DNA of 64,000 nt, from positions 62,001-126,000 of the forward strand of contig JAHBUX010000002.1 in the NCBI GenBank assembly GCA_019637855.1. Direction: 5' to 3'. The position numbers and the translations under genes are program-made. The stretch's first letter is position 1. Every line of letters starts with the position of its first letter. The notes beneath the pieces are model-generated. The model ran no database searches, was not told where the DNA came from, and saw only the letters and a program-made list of their open reading frames with translations. This DNA is from Bdellovibrionales bacterium. Lineage in GTDB: Bacteria; Bdellovibrionota; Bdellovibrionia; Bdellovibrionales; UBA1609. Positions 50,351 through 58,952 of the stretch are shown piece by piece.

Positions 50351-51873
50351 GTCATGGCAATTTGCACTTAGCGGCTTCGGTGATTGAAGCTTGTGCTCGC
50401 GTCGGTGTGCGTGAATTCGTTTTGTGCGCCGGCGCCCGCAATGCGCCGTTGGTGAAGCTTCTGGATCAGCGCCAAAGCGAAGGTCAAGCCAGTGAATTCA
50501 AAACTTTCTCTTTTTTTGAGGAGCGCAGCGCGGCCTTTTTCGCATTGGGGCGGATGCAGGCCAGCGGTCGACCGGTGGCGGTGATCACCACTTCGGGAAC
50601 CGCCGTGGCTGAGCTTTTGCCGGCCACGATCGAAGCGCACTATCAAGGCCTGCCTTTACTTTTGCTGACAGCGGATCGGCCAAAACGCTATCGCGGTTGC
50701 GGAGCTCCGCAGACCATCGTGCAGACCGGAATGTTTTCGCACTATGTGGAGCATGAGTGGGATTTGGAAGCGGGGACCGCGGTGGATTTGGCGACCTGGT
50801 CGCGCCTGCGACCGTTGCATGTGAATGTTTGTTTTGAAGAACCAAATCCGCCGCCGGAAGCCGCCGAAAAGAAAACGACTCAATCCACGCTAGAATTGAG
50901 TACGCCCTTTGCCATACACAGCTTTCGCCAACCTTTGGTCATCGTCGCAGGGTTGAGCTCTCAAGTGGCACCGTCCATTCTTTCAATCCTAAAAACCTGG
51001 CAGCAACCGGTCTACGCAGAAGCAGCCTCTCAACTGCGCGGCCAACTCGGAGACCTCGAGATCCTAGAGGCCTCCATCGCGCGTCTTCCGCATGATGGAG
51101 TCATTCGTATCGGCACCGTTCCGACATTGCGCTATTGGCGCGATCTCGAGAACTCGGATATCCCCGTAGCGCACTTTTCCGACCTACCGTTCAGCGGTAT
51201 GCCGCGTACGCAGACGGTTTTTCCGCTGGGTGCGCTGCCTAAATCCGCGGCTGCCGAATGGCAGTCGTCGAGAGACGGCGAAGTTTCGCGCGCGTTGCAA
51301 AACAACACGGAGACCCGCCGTCGCCTCGTGGCGCTCTTGGAAAAATACCCGCTTTCAGAGCCCGGTTGGATAAACTGGATCAGCCGCGCGATTCCGGAGC
51401 AAGCGCGCGTGTTTCTCGGCAACAGCCTTCCCATTCGCGAATGGGATTTGGCCGCGCAGCCGTCGCGCGCTGAGATCTTTGTCAACCGCGGAGCCAATGG
51501 CATCGACGGTTTGATCTCCACCTTTTTAGGTGTGGCCGCGCAAACTCATTCGAACTGGGCGATCTTGGGTGACCTCTCCGCGCTTTATGATTTGTCAGGT
51601 CCATGGGCTCTGAGAGAGCGGCCCGAATTAAAAGACGTCACTCTGGTCGTAATCAATAACGGCGGCGGAAAGATCTTCCAGCGCATATTTAACAATGCTC
51701 TTTTTGAAAACCGACACGCACTTGGCTTTGGTGATTGGGCCAAGATGTGGGACTGGGATTATGCCTTGTGGGACAAGCTTCCCACCGCGGTCGGCCCATG
51801 CGTACGGCCGCGGGTCTTGGAAATTCGGCCGGATGAGGAGCAAACGGCGAAATTCTGGGAGGAGTGGCGGTGA
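50347..51873 (+). CDS. menD: SEPHCHC synthase (MenD)
   Basis: 508 residues, thiamine-diphosphate-dependent. FVLCAGARNAPLVKLL, FFEERSAAFFALGRM with the cofactor-activating Glu, and ITTSGTAVAELLPATIEA lie in the first domain; the ThDP-binding end has GDLSALYDLSG and VVINNGGGKIF. It joins isochorismate and 2-oxoglutarate. It is a little shorter than E. coli MenD (556) and has a reduced middle domain. Linked to menF by ATGA and to menH by GTGA overlaps. Confidence 0.93.
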   Translation: MSHGNLHLAASVIEACARVGVREFVLCAGARNAPLVKLLDQRQSEGQASEFKTFSFFEERSAAFFALGRMQASGRPVAVITTSGTAVAELLPATIEAHYQGLPLLLLTADRPKRYRGCGAPQTIVQTGMFSHYVEHEWDLEAGTAVDLATWSRLRPLHVNVCFEEPNPPPEAAEKKTTQSTLELSTPFAIHSFRQPLVIVAGLSSQVAPSILSILKTWQQPVYAEAASQLRGQLGDLEILEASIARLPHDGVIRIGTVPTLRYWRDLENSDIPVAHFSDLPFSGMPRTQTVFPLGALPKSAAAEWQSSRDGEVSRALQNNTETRRRLVALLEKYPLSEPGWINWISRAIPEQARVFLGNSLPIREWDLAAQPSRAEIFVNRGANGIDGLISTFLGVAAQTHSNWAILGDLSALYDLSGPWALRERPELKDVTLVVINNGGGKIFQRIFNNALFENRHALGFGDWAKMWDWDYALWDKLPTAVGPCVRPRVLEIRPDEEQTAKFWEEWR

Positions 51874-52580
51874 CACTTCTCCTGCACGGATTTTGGGGGC
51901 AACCGGCCGATTGGAATCAGGTGCTCGCGCGCCTTCCTCTCAATGCCGAAGTTTTTGTTCCTGATCTCTATGAGGCCGGTCCTTTTAGTCCCAACAAAGC
52001 TATGGCTCAATGGGCGGAGAATATGATTGCGCACATCGAGGCCCACACTTCCGCGCCGGTAAAGCTGGTGGGATATTCGATGGGAGCGCGTCTGGCGTTG
52101 GCGCTCCTTACACGCAAACCTCAACTCTTTTCTCGTGCGCTATTGCTTTCCGGTGCGCCCGGCTTGCATCCGGGAGTCACACCGCATGCGCGTCAGGAGT
52201 GGGAAAAAGACTGGGCCGGTCGCTTCTTGCACGAAGACTGGCAGAAGCTCGAGGACGCTTGGGACAAACAGGAGGTGTTCACGCACTCTGCGACTCAAGC
52301 CCCGCGCCGGCGCTCGCAAATTTTACGGGAAATGTTGGCTCTGTCGCTGTTGCATTGGTCACCGCGCGTGCATCCGTACAGCGTGGAACAGATCAAAGCG
52401 CTCAAATCCTCTGTGCAATGGGCCTTTGGCGCTTTGGATCAAAAGTATGTGAAGCTCGCGAAAACCTTGCAGGAACTGCCTGTCCAAGGGCAAATAACCA
52501 TCATTCCAAACGCAGGGCATCGTTTGCCGACCACGGCCGCCGAATTTGTTGGCGATTGGATTGTTCAGGGAGGGAGTTAA
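51870..52580 (+). CDS. menH: SHCHC synthase-like alpha/beta hydrolase (MenH)
   Basis: 236 residues. LLLHGFWGQPADW forms the oxyanion region, GYSMGARLAL holds the nucleophilic Ser, FGALDQKYV the acid and NAGHRLPTT the His, so the triad is complete. Position directly after menD, with a GTGA overlap, matches MenH, which eliminates pyruvate from the MenD product. The GTG start is favoured by GGGAGGA six bases upstream; an alternative GTG lies two codons earlier. A generic esterase cannot be excluded by sequence alone. Confidence 0.85.
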   Translation: MTLLLHGFWGQPADWNQVLARLPLNAEVFVPDLYEAGPFSPNKAMAQWAENMIAHIEAHTSAPVKLVGYSMGARLALALLTRKPQLFSRALLLSGAPGLHPGVTPHARQEWEKDWAGRFLHEDWQKLEDAWDKQEVFTHSATQAPRRRSQILREMLALSLLHWSPRVHPYSVEQIKALKSSVQWAFGALDQKYVKLAKTLQELPVQGQITIIPNAGHRLPTTAAEFVGDWIVQGGS

Positions 52581-52582
52581 AA

Positions 52583-52783
52583 ATGGCTAACGAATTTGTC
52601 GAACTCAAATCGACCGAGAATCAAACTGTTTTCGTGCGTCCTGAAGCGGTCAGCGCCTTTGAAGTGGTGCCGGCCTCGAATCGCGTGGAAGGTCATATCA
52701 AAGTTTTTATCGCCGGCTTCAAGTTTCTAGTTCAAGGCGATCAGGACGAATTGCTAAAGCAACTCAACTCACAAGGTAAGTAA
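52583..52783 (+). CDS. 66-residue protein inside the men operon, unknown function
   Basis: This small gene fits exactly between menH (two bases) and menB (one base). GGAGGGAG precedes its ATG, which is a strong ribosome site. The protein reads [20 protein letters not shown] and continues with [21 protein letters not shown], then QDELLKQL, suggesting a small beta-sheet with a terminal helix. No signal, membrane segment or known motif. It is absent from the classic men operons I know. It could be a structural or regulatory partner of MenB or of the membrane enzymes. Confidence 0.7.
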   Translation: MANEFVELKSTENQTVFVRPEAVSAFEVVPASNRVEGHIKVFIAGFKFLVQGDQDELLKQLNSQGK

Positions 52784-52784
52784 T

Positions 52785-53606
52785 ATGGCTGAACAATGGA
52801 TACCGATTAAAGAATATAAGGACATCAAGTTCGAGCGCACCGAAGACGGTGTGGCGAAGATCACCATCAACCGTCCCGAAGTGCGCAACGCCTTCCGCCC
52901 GCAGACGGTGATGGAGTTGAAAGACGCTTTTGAAATCAGCCGCGAGAACCCCAAGATCGGCGTTGTGATTCTGACCGGTGAAGGCCCTGATGCTTTTTGC
53001 TCGGGCGGTGATCAGAAGGTGCGTGGCCATGCCGGTTATGTGGGAGAGGACGGAGTTCCGCGTCTCAATATATTAGATGTGCAAAAACAAATTCGCTTTC
53101 TACCCAAACCGGTCATCGCGATGGTGGCGGGTTACGCCATCGGCGGTGGTCATGTCTTGCACGTGGTCTGCGATTTGACGATCGCTGCGGACAATGCTCG
53201 CTTTGGTCAGACTGGCCCGAAAGTGGGATCGTTTGACGGCGGCTTGGGCTCCTCTTACCTGGCGCGCATTGTCGGTCAGAAGAAAGCCCGTGAGATCTGG
53301 TACCTTTGCCGCCAGTACGACGCGAAACAGGCGATGGAGATGGGATTGGTGAACACCGTTGTTCCTCTCGCACAGCTCGAAACAGAGACCATGAAGTGGG
53401 CCCGCGATATCTTGCAACATTCGCCGTTGGCCATTCGCTGCTTGAAGGCCGCACTCAATGCGGACTGCGACGGTCAAATCGGCTTGCTCGATCTGGCGGG
53501 CGACGCCACTCTTCTGTACTACATGTCGGAAGAGGCCAAAGAGGGTAAGCAGGCCTTTGTCGAGCGCCGCCCACCTGAATTCGGAAAATTTCCGCGACTG
53601 CCATGA
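52785..53606 (+). CDS. menB: 1,4-dihydroxy-2-naphthoyl-CoA synthase
   Basis: 273 residues of the crotonase superfamily with MenB marks: [26 protein letters not shown] for the oxyanion hole, and [20 protein letters not shown], then [20 protein letters not shown], which includes the bicarbonate-binding Gly segment and the catalytic Asp and Ser. It closes the ring of succinylbenzoyl-CoA. The ATG lies one base after the 66-residue gene; stop overlaps menA by four bases. Confidence 0.96.
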   Translation: MAEQWIPIKEYKDIKFERTEDGVAKITINRPEVRNAFRPQTVMELKDAFEISRENPKIGVVILTGEGPDAFCSGGDQKVRGHAGYVGEDGVPRLNILDVQKQIRFLPKPVIAMVAGYAIGGGHVLHVVCDLTIAADNARFGQTGPKVGSFDGGLGSSYLARIVGQKKAREIWYLCRQYDAKQAMEMGLVNTVVPLAQLETETMKWARDILQHSPLAIRCLKAALNADCDGQIGLLDLAGDATLLYYMSEEAKEGKQAFVERRPPEFGKFPRLP

Positions 53607-54487
53607 CCTCACGCACGCGCGCCCTGCTGTTGACCGCTCGACCCAAGACACTTGCGGCTGCCATCGTTCCTGTGATGGTGGCCACCGCTTTGGTGAAGGC
53701 CGAGGGCTTAACGGTTACACCCTCTATCTCTGTGTTCGCAGTTTTATCGGCGATCATGATTCAAATCGGCACCAACTTTATCAACGATGCTCTGGATTTT
53801 TGGAAAGGTGCGGATAAGGAAACGCGGTTAGGGGATGCCCGTGCCTGTCAATCGGGCTGGTTTTCACCGCGCACGGTTTTGCTTATGGGGCTCGGCTGTT
53901 TTGCCACGGCCATGCTCCTTGGCTTGCCCTTGGTGTATGTGGGCGGTTGGCCGATATTTTGGGTCGGCATCGCTTCGCTATTGATGGGTTATGCTTATAC
54001 GGGTGGACCTTACCCACTGGCCTACGTCGGTTTGGGCGATCTTTTCGTGATCTTGTTTTTCGGGCTTGTGGCGGTCGGTGGCGTTTACTACCTGCAGACT
54101 GCGGGTCTTTCCGCCGGTGCCTTGGTGGCGGGCCTACAGGTCGGCTTACTGGCCACGGTCTTAATTGCGATCAACAATCTGCGCGATCTGGATCAGGACC
54201 GCGAAGTGAATAAGCGCACTTTGGCTGTGCGCTTAGGCCCTAAGCTGGGGCGATTGGAAGTTCTCTTGCTGATCCTGGTGGCCTTTGTCCTTAACCTTTA
54301 TTGGTTGGGCCAAGGTGCATGGCTTGCATTTCTTCTGCCGTTGTTTGCTCTCCCGCCGGCCATCAAGGTTGTGCTTACGCTTTTGCGCTCGCAAGCTAGC
54401 CGCGAGTACAATCGGCTCTTGGCGAAGGCCGCTTTCGTGCATATGCTATTCGGAGTGCTCCTTAGCATAGGATTTGTCTTAAGATGA
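53603..54487 (+). CDS. menA: 1,4-dihydroxy-2-naphthoate polyprenyltransferase
   Basis: 294 residues of the UbiA superfamily, about nine membrane helices. [15 protein letters not shown] holds the first NDxxD prenyl-diphosphate site; the second Asp motif is [23 protein letters not shown], which is typical of MenA. It attaches the side chain to DHNA in the inner membrane, with loss of CO2. ATGA overlaps link it to menB and menC. A second UbiA homologue lies 3.4 kb on; this one has the better MenA motifs. Confidence 0.93.
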   Translation: MTSRTRALLLTARPKTLAAAIVPVMVATALVKAEGLTVTPSISVFAVLSAIMIQIGTNFINDALDFWKGADKETRLGDARACQSGWFSPRTVLLMGLGCFATAMLLGLPLVYVGGWPIFWVGIASLLMGYAYTGGPYPLAYVGLGDLFVILFFGLVAVGGVYYLQTAGLSAGALVAGLQVGLLATVLIAINNLRDLDQDREVNKRTLAVRLGPKLGRLEVLLLILVAFVLNLYWLGQGAWLAFLLPLFALPPAIKVVLTLLRSQASREYNRLLAKAAFVHMLFGVLLSIGFVLR

Positions 54488-55401
54488 AAATATGGGTTCA
54501 TCCCTATCAACTCCGTCCGCGGGTGCCGCATGTGCAGCCGCGTATGGGAGTTCTGGTGAAGGTCGAATGGGCCATGCACCAGGTGGGATACAGCGACTTG
54601 CATCCATGGCCCGAGTTCGGTGAACAGCCGCTCGACGCGCATATCGATTCGCTGGCCAAAGTGGAGTTCACGCCGCTGGCGGAGATGTCGATGGAGTTCA
54701 ATTACATCGACCGTGAATTCCGCCTGCACAAACGCAATGCCTTTCTCGGCATGATCGTGCCGCGCAGTCATCGTCTGGTTTTTGACATCGAGACTCTTCA
54801 AGCCCCACAGCTGACGCAATGGCAAAAGGACGGCTTCACTCATATCAAAGTGAAGATGGGGCGTGATTTGAAGCGCGAAACGGAAGCGTTCACGCAGCTG
54901 GCTTACTCGAGCAATCTGCTGTGGCGTTTGGATATGAACGGGCGTTTGAGCGAAAAAGACTTCACTGATTGGTGGAAGAAACTCGACGATTCGGTGCGCG
55001 CTCGCATCGACTTTATTGAAGATCCCGTGAACAAAGATGAGCAGTTGAAAGTTCCTGGGCCGTGGGCCGATGATTGGTCCAAACAGAAGTTCGCTAAGAT
55101 CCGCGTGGTGAAACCCGCGCGTGAAGCGGCGGAAGAGTTGATTTCCTATGATCGCGTTGTCTTCACGCACGGCTTAGAACACTCCTTTGGCCAAGCTTGT
55201 GCGGCTTGGTCAGCCGCCAACTATTACGGTCAACATCCGAAGAAAACTGAAGTGTGCGGACTGGCGGCCCCCGATATTTATGAACCTGACGATTTCACTC
55301 GAGCGTGGAGTTGCGAAGGGCCGCGTATGAAACCCACACCTGGATTCGGCTTCGGTTTTGATGAGCTGCTGGAGAAGTTGAAATGGGAGCGCATTCTGTA
55401 G
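54484..55401 (+). CDS. menC: o-succinylbenzoate synthase
   Basis: 305 residues of the enolase superfamily. HIKVKMGRD carries the catalytic Lys; LDMNG, FIEDPVN and the later acidic residue are metal ligands; FAKIRVVKPA has the second Lys. It dehydrates SHCHC to o-succinylbenzoate. Sequence is far from E. coli MenC but active-site spacing is kept. It is coupled with menA by ATGA and overlaps menE by 19 bases, so position also supports the call. Confidence 0.9.
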   Translation: MKIWVHPYQLRPRVPHVQPRMGVLVKVEWAMHQVGYSDLHPWPEFGEQPLDAHIDSLAKVEFTPLAEMSMEFNYIDREFRLHKRNAFLGMIVPRSHRLVFDIETLQAPQLTQWQKDGFTHIKVKMGRDLKRETEAFTQLAYSSNLLWRLDMNGRLSEKDFTDWWKKLDDSVRARIDFIEDPVNKDEQLKVPGPWADDWSKQKFAKIRVVKPAREAAEELISYDRVVFTHGLEHSFGQACAAWSAANYYGQHPKKTEVCGLAAPDIYEPDDFTRAWSCEGPRMKPTPGFGFGFDELLEKLKWERIL

Positions 55402-56498
55402 AGTGGTTGGTGTCACCACACCTAGCGTCCTGGCAAAAGAAGGTGCTAAAGAATTTGCGCGCGCGCGTGCCGCACGAGCCGGGCACGGTTTGGGTGTTGT
55501 CCTCAGGTACACAATCCGTCAATGAGGTGAAATGCATCGGCCTCTCGCGCACTGCGATCGAGGCTTCTGCGCGGGCTGTGAACGCGCATTTAAAAGCCAC
55601 GGATCGTGACCGCTGGCTCATCGCCATTCCTGAGTATCATGTGGGTGGTTATATGATCCGCGTGCGGGCCAGGCTGTCTGGCTCGTCTGTTTTTACCTTG
55701 GGTAAATGGACGGCAGAAAAATTTGTGAACACAGTGCAGGTCAAGCGCATCACACTCAGCTCTTTGGTGCCCACGCAAATCTATGACCTAGTCTCTTTAG
55801 GTTTGCCCGCGCCTCCCTCACTGCGGGCCATTGTTGTGGGCGGTGGAGCTTTAGACGAGAATCTTTATTTGCGGGCTCGCCGGTTGGGTTGGCCGCTCTT
55901 GCCGAGTTATGGTTTGACCGAAACCGCTTCGCAGGTGGCGACCGCGTCGCTTGACTCTCTGGCGGACCAATTGGTTTATCCTGCACTTGTTCCTCTTGCA
56001 CATGCGCAGCTAGAAATGCGCGGCGAGCGTTTATGGATTCAAGCCGATTCACTTTGCCGTTGGGTCGCGCGCAGTGATTCCGGTGGACAGTTCACCCTTG
56101 AAGACCCTCGTCGCCGCGGTTGGATTGCGAGCGAAGACATCGCCGAGAAAACAAAAGACGGATGGCGTATCCTCGGGCGCGGCGATGACGTGGTGAAAGT
56201 GCTCGGCGTGTTGGTGCCTTTGGCTCAGATCGAAGGCGAGTGGCGCGAGCGTCTCACGGCCCGGGGTTGGAAAGCCGATATTGCGGTGATGGCTCGGCCG
56301 GAGGAACGCGCCGGTCACGAGATCTGTTTGCTGACGAATAGCAAACGCTCTTTGCAAGAGTGGGCGACGATGGTGGACGAATACAATCGGCAAGCGCCGG
56401 GGCCGCAGCGGATTCAACGCTTTTTATGGACGGCCCGTATCCCGCGTAATGAAATGGGCAAGGTGAAGAGAGCCGTGCTTAAGGCGGACCTTTTTTAA
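55383..56498 (+). CDS. menE: o-succinylbenzoate-CoA ligase
   Basis: 371 residues of the AMP-forming ligase family, distinctly short (common MenE proteins have 450-490). VLSSGTQSVNEVKCIGLS is the phosphate loop, PSYGLTETASQ the adenine motif, ASEDIAEKTKDGWRILGRGDD the hinge, and NEMGKVKRAVL the catalytic Lys region, so all cores remain; the N-terminal part is missing. It activates o-succinylbenzoate for MenB. The end overlaps the convergent thioesterase gene by four bases. Confidence 0.9.
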   Translation: MGAHSVEWLVSPHLASWQKKVLKNLRARVPHEPGTVWVLSSGTQSVNEVKCIGLSRTAIEASARAVNAHLKATDRDRWLIAIPEYHVGGYMIRVRARLSGSSVFTLGKWTAEKFVNTVQVKRITLSSLVPTQIYDLVSLGLPAPPSLRAIVVGGGALDENLYLRARRLGWPLLPSYGLTETASQVATASLDSLADQLVYPALVPLAHAQLEMRGERLWIQADSLCRWVARSDSGGQFTLEDPRRRGWIASEDIAEKTKDGWRILGRGDDVVKVLGVLVPLAQIEGEWRERLTARGWKADIAVMARPEERAGHEICLLTNSKRSLQEWATMVDEYNRQAPGPQRIQRFLWTARIPRNEMGKVKRAVLKADLF

Positions 56499-56899
56499 AC
56501 GTGTTGTAAGCGGGCGCGAATCGCCTCTGGAATGCCGATCTTCTTCATACCTTCGCGGCTGACAAAAACATGCGAGGTTTTCAAGCGGGCTAGTGCAGTG
56601 CCGTCGAGTGTTTGAAACTCGATTTCGAAATGCACCGAAGACTCACCGAGCTCGGCGACCCGCACCGTTACCTCAAATGTTTGGCCTGGCTTAAGTGGCT
56701 TTAAATAGTCGGCTTCCGCATGGCGCAACGGCACACCAAAGGCAGGATTTTTGAACCACTCTTCCCAGGAAATACCTTGCGCGGGCAGCCACTGTTCCAG
56801 AGCTCTATGGGCTAAACGGAAGTAATTGCCGAAGAAAACGATACCCTCGCTATCAGAATCGTCAAAAGCTGCGGTAAAACGAAGTTTTGCACTCGACAT
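56495..56899 (-). CDS. hotdog-fold thioesterase, likely DHNA-CoA thioesterase
   Basis: 134 residues of the 4-hydroxybenzoyl-CoA thioesterase type. FDDSDSEGIVFFGNYFRLAH at 12-31 is the standard active-site helix, with Asp16 as the catalytic acid; the family strand is YLKPLKPGQTFEVTVRV. DHNA-CoA hydrolysis is the step between MenB and MenA, and no other gene in the cluster can do it, so the assignment is strong by context. It reads against the men operon and starts 56 bases from the divergent polyprenyl synthase gene. Confidence 0.75.
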   Translation of the reverse strand: MSSAKLRFTAAFDDSDSEGIVFFGNYFRLAHRALEQWLPAQGISWEEWFKNPAFGVPLRHAEADYLKPLKPGQTFEVTVRVAELGESSVHFEIEFQTLDGTALARLKTSHVFVSREGMKKIGIPEAIRARLQHV

Positions 56900-56955
56900 G
56901 CCCGTAAGAGAACACCGTTGACTAAAAGAGTCAATTCCGCCAGAAGAAAGCCACT

Positions 56956-57894
56956 GTGAAAGACTTGAAGATTTTCAACGAGGATGACTTCCCGAAGTAT
57001 CTGCCGAAACTCAATTCGCTGTACGACGATTTGTTCTCCTCCGGTAAAGGGTTCCGTTCCAAGCTGATCCAGATGATGGGCAAGAATTTGCGTCTGACGA
57101 CCCGTCAAGAGCATCTGCTGGCGCAGACCATCGAGTTCATTCACAACGCCTCTCTGCTGCATGACGATCTGATCGATCGCTCACCCTTGCGTCGAAGCAA
57201 AACCGCCGCCTGGCTTAAGTACTCTCCCGAGTATGCGGTGTTGGCCGGTGACTATCTTTTGGCTCGCGTGATGGTCAATCTCTCGCGTTATGGCAATCTG
57301 CGGTTGATTCAGTACACGGCCGAGATCATTTCGGATCTGCTCGAAGGCGAATGGATCCAAGATTCTTTGGTGCGCGATTGGAATGTGCAGCTGATGCAGC
57401 TTGATCAAGTGCATGATTTGAAAACGGCGTCGTTGTTCAAATGGTGTTTTCGTGCGCCATTTATCGCTCAGGAGAACTACGACGAGCGCCTGCATCAGAC
57501 TCTCGAAGAGATGGGCACTTTGTTAGGGCTGTTGTTTCAGCGTGGCGATGATCTTTTGGATTTCGATATTCGTAATGATGAAGGTAAGGCTTTGCTCGGC
57601 GATCTGAAGTCGGGCTATTTGAATTCGTTCGCGGCTTTCTTGGCGCGTGATTTCAGCGAAATGAAAAAGCAAAAGCTGCGCGGTTGCCAGACACTTGATG
57701 AGGTCAAGGAGTTGGTGGGGCTGGAGGCCTTTAACCATGCGGTCCAAGAGTTCGATGAAATGAACACGCAGGTGATCGGTCTTTATGAGCATAAAGCCAA
57801 ATCGCTCGAAGAATTTTTGCCGCCCGAGCAGCGTGGTCTGATCAATGACTTTATGGGCCTGCCCAGCGTGCTTTATTTCCGGCGCGCCAAATGA
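56956..57894 (+). CDS. long-chain polyprenyl diphosphate synthase
   Basis: 312 residues of the IspA/IspB class. GKGFRSKLIQM holds the Arg-Lys site for isopentenyl diphosphate; LLHDDLIDRSPLRRSK the first DDxxD (70-74); QRGDDLLDFD the second. The residues just before the first Asp motif (HNASLL) are small, consistent with a long product. It would make the menaquinone side chain. It starts with GTG. The stop overlaps the second UbiA gene by four bases, supporting a joint role. Confidence 0.88.
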   Translation: MKDLKIFNEDDFPKYLPKLNSLYDDLFSSGKGFRSKLIQMMGKNLRLTTRQEHLLAQTIEFIHNASLLHDDLIDRSPLRRSKTAAWLKYSPEYAVLAGDYLLARVMVNLSRYGNLRLIQYTAEIISDLLEGEWIQDSLVRDWNVQLMQLDQVHDLKTASLFKWCFRAPFIAQENYDERLHQTLEEMGTLLGLLFQRGDDLLDFDIRNDEGKALLGDLKSGYLNSFAAFLARDFSEMKKQKLRGCQTLDEVKELVGLEAFNHAVQEFDEMNTQVIGLYEHKAKSLEEFLPPEQRGLINDFMGLPSVLYFRRAK

Positions 57895-58952
57895 GCAGCG
57901 AATTTATCACGCTGACGCGTGAAGATCCCGAGTTTGAAAGTTATCTGCTCGGCACATTCTCGGACAAAGAGCGCGCGATTCCGGTCGAAACCTATCATGC
58001 GCAAACTTATCGCGAGCGAGTCACCTTTCGCATCGTTCCCATCGACAAGCTGAGCGCGCCGCCCTGGTGGACTATCTATTTCTGGTCTTGTCGTCCTGAA
58101 CTTCTGGCGCTGACTTTAGGCCCGTCTTTCGCCGCTTGGTTAAATCACCCCTCGAGTTTAAGCGCGTGGGAGCGTTGGCCCTCGTGGTTGGCCTTGGTGG
58201 GTATTTTCTTTCTGCACACAGCCGCCTTTCTCTACAACGATGTGCAGGATCACGTGCATGGCGCCGACCGACTGAACCGCCGCCGTGGCAGCCAGGTGAT
58301 CCAGAAAGGTTGGTCTTCGGCGGCCGCAATGAAGAAGTGGGCGTTGGTTAACTTAGGTTTGGCCGTTCTGTTCGGCTTGCCCGCGTTTATGAGCGCGCCT
58401 GTCGCATTGGCGGGCGTGTGTTTGACCGCGTTTCTGGCGCTCACGGTGGTGATGAAAAACTGGGGCTCGCGCTGGGGCCTATGCGATCTGGCGCTACTCT
58501 TGCTGTTTGGCCCTTTGCTGACTATGGGAATTGCGCTTGCGAGCTTTGGTGAAACCAATCTGCAAGATGTCGCTCTCGGTGTGGCATTTGGAGCGATGAC
58601 AGTTTGGGTTTTCCAAGTGCGCCAGTTCGAAGATCTGTTTCGCTCCAAGCCGGAAAACTTCCGCACCTTTCTGGGGCGTTTGAACTTCGACAAGGCTCGT
58701 CTGGCCTGCGTAGTGGAGGGATTTATTCTCCTGGGTCTGCACCCCTCGGTCGGCGTGATGGTGCGTGTGCCGTTGCTTTTCTTGATGATTCTTCCCTTAG
58801 TGAGTATTCCATCGATCCTGTTGATGAACCGCTTGTTCAAAGCCGCTTCTCCGCTGTCGTCCTCTTTGGTGGGATCTTCGCGTTGGGCGCTGCTTTCCCA
58901 TCTGGCGTGGACGCTGTGGTGGTTGGCCGCTTTAGGAACCGCATGGCTTTAG
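57891..58952 (+). CDS. second UbiA-family prenyltransferase
   Basis: 353 residues with an extra soluble N-terminus of about 65 residues, then some nine membrane helices. AAFLYNDVQDHVHGADRLNRRRGS carries the first Asp motif; FQVRQFEDLFRSKPENFRT stands in place of the second, in an altered form. The substrate is unknown; a role in quinone synthesis or another prenylated lipid is inferred from coupling with the polyprenyl synthase. Overlaps the next gene, rsmJ, by ten bases. Confidence 0.8.
   Translation: MSSEFITLTREDPEFESYLLGTFSDKERAIPVETYHAQTYRERVTFRIVPIDKLSAPPWWTIYFWSCRPELLALTLGPSFAAWLNHPSSLSAWERWPSWLALVGIFFLHTAAFLYNDVQDHVHGADRLNRRRGSQVIQKGWSSAAAMKKWALVNLGLAVLFGLPAFMSAPVALAGVCLTAFLALTVVMKNWGSRWGLCDLALLLLFGPLLTMGIALASFGETNLQDVALGVAFGAMTVWVFQVRQFEDLFRSKPENFRTFLGRLNFDKARLACVVEGFILLGLHPSVGVMVRVPLLFLMILPLVSIPSILLMNRLFKAASPLSSSLVGSSRWALLSHLAWTLWWLAALGTAWL

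Noticed and set aside
52010-52582. Long upstream extension of the 66-residue men-operon gene
   Set aside because: It runs in another frame inside menH and has no family features; the ribosome site GGAGGGAG supports the short version.
53300-53320. CTGGTACCTTTGCC in menB as a second copy of the dnaE2 palindromic element
   Set aside because: Only about twelve bases agree and there is no opposite arm; it encodes a conserved MenB segment.
58604-58942. Upstream extension of rsmJ
   Set aside because: It lies in a different frame of the second UbiA gene; RsmJ similarity begins right after the ATG at 58943.
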